Under the pieces are notes generated by a model. That model did not search any database. It was given only the letters and a program-made list of their open reading frames with translations, and was not told where the DNA came from. A stretch of 64,000 nucleotides of DNA from Niveispirillum cyanobacteriorum. GTDB taxonomy: Bacteria; Pseudomonadota; Alphaproteobacteria; Azospirillales; Azospirillaceae. Positions within the stretch are counted from its first letter, which is position 1, and each line of letters opens with the position of its first letter. Made by a program: the position numbers and the translations under genes. Location: NCBI RefSeq assembly GCF_002868735.1, contig NZ_CP025611.1, forward strand, positions 3,056,501 through 3,120,500, given 5' to 3'. Positions 59,563-64,000 of the stretch are shown one piece after another.

Positions 59563-59593
59563 GGTGCCTGGATCCGGCGGCGGGCGGGAATGT

Positions 59594-59621
59594 GGATCAA
59601 AGGGTAAGGGGCGTTTGATCC
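59594..59621. promoter_or_regulatory. Inverted repeat upstream of EamA pair
   Basis: GGATCAAA (59594-59601) and TTTGATCC (59614-59621) are perfect complements with 12-bp spacing, in the 197-bp region between the transporter pair (minus) and a GNAT gene (plus). Position about 30-60 bp upstream of the transporter start suggests an operator. Confidence 0.35.
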
Positions 59622-59759
59622 GGGGGATAGCCCCCGGCCACGCATGCCGCCCCTGTCATCATCCCATGATCAGCGGCGCATCAGCGGTTGATCATTGGAA
59701 ACCGCCATGCTTTGCGCGACAACAGCGTGGTCCTGATCCTTCCGCAAAGGCGCCATGCG

Positions 59760-60215
59760 ATGTCCGCTGCCACCATCACCCTGCCGCAGCCCGGTGATTA
59801 TGCCGACTGGCACCGTCTGTGGGCGGCCTACCTCGCCTTCTACGGCACCAGCCGGGAGGAGACACTGTTTCAGCGAAACTGGGCCGAACTGCTGAAGCCG
59901 GATGGGGTGATCCGGGGTTTTGTGGCGCGGGATGCATCCGGTCGGCCCGTCGGCCTGACCCATTACATGTTCCACGCCACCGCCTGGGCCGACGCGCCCG
60001 TCTGCTATCTCCAGGACCTGTATGTGGATGAGGGCGTGCGCGGCAGTGGTGCCGGGCGCCTGCTGATCGAGGCGGTGGCGCGGGCGGCGGAACAGGCCGG
60101 CGCGGTACGGCTCTACTGGCTGACCCACCAGGACAACGCCACCGCCCGCGCGCTGTACGACAAGGTCGCCGCCTGCAAGGGCTTCCTGCGCTACGATTAT
60201 GAGCTGAAAGGCTGA
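59760..60215 (+). CDS. GNAT family N-acetyltransferase
   Basis: 151 residues from ATG 59760. The core is LQDLYVDEGVRGSGAGRLLIEAVARAAEQAGAVRLYWLTHQDNATARALYDKVA: acetyl-CoA binding motif A (R/Q-x-x-G-x-G/A) with VRGSGAGRLL, and motif B with NATARALYDKV. It transfers an acetyl group from acetyl-CoA to an unidentified amine. It is convergent with the NTF2-like gene. Confidence 0.78.
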   Translation: MSAATITLPQPGDYADWHRLWAAYLAFYGTSREETLFQRNWAELLKPDGVIRGFVARDASGRPVGLTHYMFHATAWADAPVCYLQDLYVDEGVRGSGAGRLLIEAVARAAEQAGAVRLYWLTHQDNATARALYDKVAACKGFLRYDYELKG

Positions 60216-60219
60216 GCGT

Positions 60220-60663
60220 TCAGCGCGCCTTGGGCTGCCACATGGCATTCACGATGACCCAGCGGTCGCCGAACCGGCCCATATGGAAATAATCCACGAA
60301 CCAGGGCGTCTCCACCCGCGCCACGGCGACCGTGCCGGTGACGTCCAGCACCCGCACACTGCGGTCCCATTTCTCCTTCGGTGTCTTCAGCACGCCCTGG
60401 CGTGTCAGTTCCACCAACTCATCCTTGGACATGCGGCGCAGGCCCAGAACCTCGTCCTTATCGGGCACAGACCTTACCGCACGCTTGGCAAGGTCGGGAT
60501 GCAGGGCGCGGGCCACGCGGGCCGGGTCGCCGTCCAACTGTCCGTCGACATAATCATAGGCCACGGCCTCAATGGCTTGGATGGTGGCGGCATCGGCCTG
60601 CGCGCGGGCGGGCAGGGGGATGAGAGAAAGGGTTAGCAGGGTCAGCAGAACGGCCAGACGCAT
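60220..60663 (-). CDS. Secreted lumazine-binding-like (NTF2/SnoaL fold) protein
   Basis: 147 residues from ATG 60663. Signal peptide LLTLLTLSLIPLPARAQA, then an NTF2-like fold: AIEAVAYDYVDGQLDGDPARVARALHPDLAKRAV, VLDVTGTVAVARVETPWFVDYFHM and RWVIVNAMWQPK. The first segment and the final WxIVNxxWxPK are typical of the Lumazine_bd_2 family of periplasmic NTF2-fold proteins. Function unknown. Confidence 0.72.
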   Translation of the reverse strand: MRLAVLLTLLTLSLIPLPARAQADAATIQAIEAVAYDYVDGQLDGDPARVARALHPDLAKRAVRSVPDKDEVLGLRRMSKDELVELTRQGVLKTPKEKWDRSVRVLDVTGTVAVARVETPWFVDYFHMGRFGDRWVIVNAMWQPKAR

Positions 60664-60773
60664 GAAATTGTCTCCAAAAGGATCGGTCATCCGGCACCCT
60701 TCCTGTTATTGACGGGTACCTGTGCCAAGCAGAAAACTGCAAGGTGAGCGGGGCGGGCAGGAGATTGATCGGG

Positions 60774-61643
60774 ATGGGCATGCCGACGGGGACGGATGCA
60801 CTGGATGAACTGGCGCCGCTGCTGACGGGGGTGCGGATCGACAATATGGATCTGTCGGGCGTACGGGTGACCCCGCTGACCCCCTATCTTCGGGAGAAGA
60901 CGGGAGAGGGGCCGCTGTTCCTGTTTGCCCGCGATGGGGCGGCCCGTATCACCCTGATGCAGCCGGGGGCGCAGCCCGTGCTGATCCGGCGTGGTAGTTT
61001 CGCGGCCCTGCCCCATGGGCATGGCTTCCGTCTGGTCCCTGATAAGGATCATCCCGCCGCCGCGCTGCTGATCGGGACGGCCACCCTGGACCGCCGCGCG
61101 GTAGCGCCGTTGCTGGACCGGCTGCCGCCGCTTTTGTTCATGTGCCCGTCCCGCACGCTGGGCATGGAATGGCAGGACGGCACCTTCGCCATGGTCGAGG
61201 CGGCCCTGGCCCAGGGCGATCTGGCCGGCCGGCTGGTGGCGCAGCGGCTGCTGGAAAGCCTGTTCATCATCGCCGTCCGCCGCTTTCTGGAAACCAATGA
61301 GACCTACGCCTTGGGGGCCAGCCGCACGGCGACATCGGTGGGCCGCGCCCTGGTGCTGATGCAGGACCGGCTGTCAGACGATTGGACCTTGGCCAGCCTG
61401 GCCGACGCCTGTGGCCTGTCTCAAGCCACCCTGATCCGCCGCTTCCAGGCGCTGGTGGGGGAGGCGCCGATGGCCCATTTGATGCGCCTGCGCATGGAAC
61501 GGGCGGCGGAATGGCTGAAATCCGGGGACGACAAGCTGTCGGTACTGGCCAGCCGTCTGGGCTATCAGTCAGAAGCCGCCTTTGCCCGGCGGTTCAAGGA
61601 CTTCCATGGCGTCTGGCCGGGGGAATTCCGGCGGGCCGGGTAA
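60774..61643 (+). CDS. AraC family transcriptional regulator with cupin N-terminus
   Basis: 289 residues from ATG 60774. N-terminal cupin-type domain (LAPLLTGVRIDNMDL, FAALPHGHGFRLVPD), Cupin_6-like. C-terminal AraC DNA-binding domain with two HTHs: LASLADACGLSQATLIRRFQALVG and LSVLASRLGYQSEAAFARRFKDFHG (about residues 245-280), with the family end GVWPGEFRR. It likely activates an efflux or metabolic gene in response to a small ligand; the neighbouring divergent NTF2-like gene is one candidate target. Confidence 0.82.
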   Translation: MGMPTGTDALDELAPLLTGVRIDNMDLSGVRVTPLTPYLREKTGEGPLFLFARDGAARITLMQPGAQPVLIRRGSFAALPHGHGFRLVPDKDHPAAALLIGTATLDRRAVAPLLDRLPPLLFMCPSRTLGMEWQDGTFAMVEAALAQGDLAGRLVAQRLLESLFIIAVRRFLETNETYALGASRTATSVGRALVLMQDRLSDDWTLASLADACGLSQATLIRRFQALVGEAPMAHLMRLRMERAAEWLKSGDDKLSVLASRLGYQSEAAFARRFKDFHGVWPGEFRRAG

Positions 61644-61653
61644 CGGCGGGCGA

Positions 61654-61908
61654 TCAGGAGCGCCAGCGCCATTCCCCCTCCGCCCGCCGCCAGCTTATCC
61701 AGATCAACAAGGCCGTTGCCGGAATAACAACGGTAAAGACGATGCCGACATGAAGAAGGGTGCCCCGGACCGGTGCGATGAACGGCAAACCCCAGATCAG
61801 GAACAGGATCAGGGCGCTGTACGAAGCGGAAACCGCCCAGCCTTCCCAGGTCGCGGGCACCACGCCATAACCGTGCGTCTTCTGCCGGAACCAGTAGCGG
61901 TTCGCCAT
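61654..61908 (-). CDS. Small two-TM membrane protein, paralog of next gene
   Basis: 84 residues. Two hydrophobic segments (YSALILFLIWGLPFI and VGIVFTVVIPATALLIWIS) with a Trp/Arg-rich ending EGEWRWRS. The N-terminal FRQKTHGYGVVPATWEGW parallels the FGPKQFGIGYGPRSWQGW of its neighbour, so both arose by duplication. Function unknown. Four-base spacing to the next gene supports a two-gene operon. Confidence 0.6.
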   Translation of the reverse strand: MANRYWFRQKTHGYGVVPATWEGWAVSASYSALILFLIWGLPFIAPVRGTLLHVGIVFTVVIPATALLIWISWRRAEGEWRWRS

Positions 61909-61912
61909 TGGC

Positions 61913-62176
61913 TTAGTCGCGACCCCACCGCCAGCGCAGGTCGCCTTCCGTGTGGCGGTCGGCGATCCAGCTATACAGACCCGTCACGGCGAGGAGCCAG
62001 CTCAACGGGATCACCAGTTTCCAGGGCGAGGGCGGGGCGTCAAAGAGGGCCTGTATCGCAACAATACCGCCGACCGCCACCAGGGCATAGGCAGCCGTAA
62101 GCAGCCAGCCTTGCCAACTGCGTGGGCCGTAGCCGATGCCAAACTGCTTGGGTCCAAACCATGCGCGCGATGCCAT
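61913..62176 (-). CDS. Small two-TM membrane protein, paralog of previous gene
   Basis: 87 residues from ATG 62176, with TATGGAGGTCGGC as ribosome site. Two hydrophobic segments (LLTAAYALVAVGGIVAIQAL and WKLVIPLSWLLAVTGLYSWI). N-terminus FGPKQFGIGYGPRSWQGW and C-terminus EGDLRWRWGRD match its paralog's layout. Function unknown; conserved pairs of this kind occur in alphaproteobacterial genomes as DUF proteins. A clear promoter lies just upstream. Confidence 0.62.
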   Translation of the reverse strand: MASRAWFGPKQFGIGYGPRSWQGWLLTAAYALVAVGGIVAIQALFDAPPSPWKLVIPLSWLLAVTGLYSWIADRHTEGDLRWRWGRD

Positions 62177-62203
62177 GCCGACCTCCATATCAAGAGTAGG
62201 CAT

Positions 62204-62232
62204 AGTATAAATGCGTGTGGTGTCGTGGACAA
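62204..62232 (-). promoter_or_regulatory. Sigma-70-like promoter for the small membrane-protein pair
   Basis: On the minus strand TTGTCC (62232-62227), a 17-bp spacer and TATACT (62209-62204) lie 28 bp before the ATG at 62176. The -10 matches five of six and the -35 four of six consensus bases. The -35 abuts the stop of the upstream GNAT gene, so the pair can be transcribed independently. Confidence 0.65.
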
Positions 62233-62730
62233 TCACAATCGGTTGCTGCCCGTTCCCACCAGCAGCTTCACATCGATGCCCAGCAGGGTGACAGTCTCTG
62301 TTCGCGCCCCCAGCGCGCGGTAGAACAGGCCGGCGCGGATATTGGCGGGCCGGGCGTGCCAGCAGATCCAGGACAGGCCCTGATCCTGGGCCATGCGCCC
62401 CGCTGCCGCCATCAGGGCACGGCCGATACCCAGGCGGCGTGACCCCGGCTCCACATAGATATTTTCCAGCATCATGCCGCCCGTGGCGGTCTGGCTGTCA
62501 TAGCCGGGGGTCAGCAGGACCATGCCGGCCATCCGGTCCCCGCATTCCGCCACCAGACAGCGGAACAGCGCATCCTCCCCGAACCCCTGACGGCGGAACA
62601 GGGCAGGGCTCAGGGCGGGCGGCTCCATGCCTTCTTCCGCCGACAAGGCGGCGACAAAGGCACAAACAAGATCGGCGTCCGCCGGGGTGGCCCGACGGAC
62701 GCCGATCTGTTTCTTGGGTTGGCTGATCAC
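62233..62730 (-). CDS. GNAT family N-acetyltransferase
   Basis: 165 residues. MLENIYVEPGSRRLGIGRALMAAAGRMAQDQGLSWICWHA contains motif A (RRLGIGRALM) and motif B (NIRAGLFYRALGARTET), both typical of GNAT enzymes. The N-terminal IGVRRATPADADLVCAFVAAL is the usual first strand and helix. Substrate unknown. It lies 10 bp beyond the leuB stop in the same direction, so it may be co-transcribed with leuB, and its 3' end holds the -35 of the next unit. Confidence 0.78.
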   Translation of the reverse strand: MISQPKKQIGVRRATPADADLVCAFVAALSAEEGMEPPALSPALFRRQGFGEDALFRCLVAECGDRMAGMVLLTPGYDSQTATGGMMLENIYVEPGSRRLGIGRALMAAAGRMAQDQGLSWICWHARPANIRAGLFYRALGARTETVTLLGIDVKLLVGTGSNRL

Positions 62731-62740
62731 GGGACCGCGA

Positions 62741-63853
62741 TCAGGCGGCGGCGACCTTGTCCATTTCGCGCAGGATGCTGTCGGCCATGACGGAGGTCGA
62801 CACCTTGGCCATGCCCGGCTGCATGATGTCGCCGGTACGCAGACCGGTGTTCAGCACGTTCTCCACGGCATTTTCCAGGATATCGGCTTCCGCCTGCAGG
62901 TCGAAGGACCAGCGCAGCGCCATGGCAAAGGACAGGAACATGGCGATCGGGTTGGCCAGGTCACGGCCGGCAATGTCCGGGGCCGAACCATGAACCGGCT
63001 CATACAGGGCCTTGCGCTTGCCATTGGCGTCGGTGGCACCCAGCGAGGCGCTGGGCAGCATGCCGATGGAACCGGTCAGCATGGAGGCCTCGTCCGACAG
63101 GATGTCGCCGAACAGATTGTCGGTGACGATAACGTCAAACTGCTTGGGATTGCGCACCAGCTGCATGGCGGCGGCATCGGCCAGCATGTGCGACAGTTCA
63201 ACGTCCTGATACTCGGCCTTGTGCAGGGCGATCACTTCCTGACGCCACAGAAGGCCCGACTCCATGACATTGCCCTTCTCGGAAGAGCAGACCTTGTTGC
63301 CGCGCTTGCGCGCCAGTTCAAAGGCCACGCGGGCCACGCGGTGAATCTCGTGCGTGTCATAGACCTGGGTGTTCACACCACGACGCTCGCCGTTCGGCAG
63401 GTCGGTGATGCCGCGCGGCGTACCGAAATAGACACCACCCGTCAGTTCGCGCACGATCATGATGTCCAGGCCGCGCACCACATCGGGCTTCAGCGTGCTG
63501 GCATCGACCAGCGCGTCGAACACCTTGGCGGGGCGCAGGTTGGCGAACAGCTCCATCTCCTTGCGCAGGCGCAGGAGACCGGCCTCGGGGCGCTTGTCAA
63601 AGCCCAGATTGTCCCATTTCGGACCGCCCACGGCGGCCAGCAGGACCGCATCCACGGCCAGGGCGCGGGCCATGGTCTCGTCGGTCAGGGGCGTGCCATG
63701 CGCGTCATAGGAGCAGCCGCCGACCAGACCTTCCTCAATCGCGAACTCAATGCCGCGCTTGCGGGTATACCAGTCGATGACGCGGCGGACCTGACGCATG
63801 ACCTCGGGACCGATCCCGTCGCCCGGCAGCAGAAGGAGCGAACGCTTCGACAT
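62741..63853 (-). CDS. leuB: 3-isopropylmalate dehydrogenase LeuB
   Basis: 370 residues from ATG 63853, starting [17 protein letters not shown]. Central segments [12 protein letters not shown] and VVHKAEYQ-like region ([20 protein letters not shown]), and the C-terminal [20 protein letters not shown] with [16 protein letters not shown] are diagnostic of the isocitrate/isopropylmalate dehydrogenase family of the LeuB branch. It oxidatively decarboxylates 3-isopropylmalate in leucine synthesis using NAD and Mg2+ or Mn2+. Confidence 0.93.
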   Translation of the reverse strand: MSKRSLLLLPGDGIGPEVMRQVRRVIDWYTRKRGIEFAIEEGLVGGCSYDAHGTPLTDETMARALAVDAVLLAAVGGPKWDNLGFDKRPEAGLLRLRKEMELFANLRPAKVFDALVDASTLKPDVVRGLDIMIVRELTGGVYFGTPRGITDLPNGERRGVNTQVYDTHEIHRVARVAFELARKRGNKVCSSEKGNVMESGLLWRQEVIALHKAEYQDVELSHMLADAAAMQLVRNPKQFDVIVTDNLFGDILSDEASMLTGSIGMLPSASLGATDANGKRKALYEPVHGSAPDIAGRDLANPIAMFLSFAMALRWSFDLQAEADILENAVENVLNTGLRTGDIMQPGMAKVSTSVMADSILREMDKVAAA

Positions 63854-64000
63854 GAAATACCTCTGTATGTTTGCTTGGCATTGGCGGCGTGTCTTCGCCG
63901 CGGCTGAATTCATAGACCTTCCCGGTCACGCCGCCAAGGGGCGGCGCGCTTTGGGGGTGGTGCCAAAGGTACAGGTGGATCAGGAGGCCCAGAGCCAGGG
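63854..64000. other. Region upstream of leuB, cut by the window end
   Basis: 147 bp without an assigned gene. On the minus strand a GC-rich inverted repeat CGCCGCC...GGCGGCG (about 63926-63944) and a looser one (CGGCG...CGCCG) nearer leuB could form a leader hairpin, but no leader peptide rich in Leu codons was found. No promoter was assigned, and the upstream gene is outside the window. Confidence 0.3.

Noticed and set aside
1-64000. CRISPR arrays, rRNA genes, canonical tRNA genes, complete insertion sequences
   Set aside because: No regularly spaced repeats of 25-40 bp, no rRNA motifs, no canonical tRNA and no IS transposase other than the Mu-type one were seen by reading the sequence.

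Overview
High-GC alphaproteobacterial chromosome segment. Gene content (leuB, ChvG/ChvI-like two-component pair, TrhO, GlgX, exopolysaccharide locus) and codon bias fit Rhodospirillales, perhaps near Niveispirillum, Nitrospirillum or Azospirillum. The genus is inference: no rRNA or other marker lies in the window.

Layout. (1) Positions 1 to about 14.36 kb are one end of a Mu-like transposable prophage, truncated by the window start. Reading from its terminus inward (right to left): a repeat-rich end, a minus-strand structured small RNA with a terminator, a phage repressor (plus strand), then a long minus-strand early operon: Ner-like regulator, ParB-like protein, MuA transposase, MuB ATPase, DUF3164 protein, several small proteins, GemA, a Mor-type activator, then the lysis genes (transglycosylase endolysin and a holin-like protein). 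Two plus-strand cargo blocks (2200-2538 and 3319-4680) interrupt the operon. The prophage sits inside a copC-like gene whose 3' part survives at 14.37-14.54 kb. (2) M20 peptidase, 14.6-16.0 kb. (3) A 17-kb exopolysaccharide locus (16.0-32.9 kb): GalE, Wzy-like polymerase, a phosphoribosyltransferase-like protein, a HAD phosphatase, a pyruvyltransferase, an acyltransferase-glycosyltransferase fusion, Wzx, a pectate-lyase-like protein, a GT4 enzyme, two BY-kinase-like ATPases, Wzz, Wza and a priming sugar transferase. A lipoprotein/ChvI/ChvG-like operon follows (33.0-35.8 kb) and may regulate it. (4) DUF885 peptidase, then a lower-GC pair of sugar-nucleotide dehydrogenase and putative glycosyltransferase (38.1-40.8 kb). 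(5) A CzcCBA-type heavy-metal efflux operon with small His-rich or lipoprotein accessories (40.8-47.6 kb). (6) A TetR regulator divergent from a ketosteroid-dehydrogenase-like flavoprotein and an old-yellow-enzyme-type reductase (47.6-51.8 kb). (7) Housekeeping and miscellaneous genes to the end: TrhO, a 2-hydroxyacid dehydrogenase, SH3 and receiver-domain proteins, GlgX, two EamA transporters, acetyltransferases, AraC regulator, small membrane proteins and LeuB.

Most unusual items: a five-fold 10-bp-phased (A/G)TCCC array at the prophage end; an adjacent tRNA-like structured RNA; a dyad at the position expected for Mor binding; phage cargo containing tandem zinc-ribbon paralogs; the acyltransferase-glycosyltransferase fusion; and two BY-kinase-like proteins without a normal Walker A lysine. 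Functions are assigned by reading motifs; no database search was possible.
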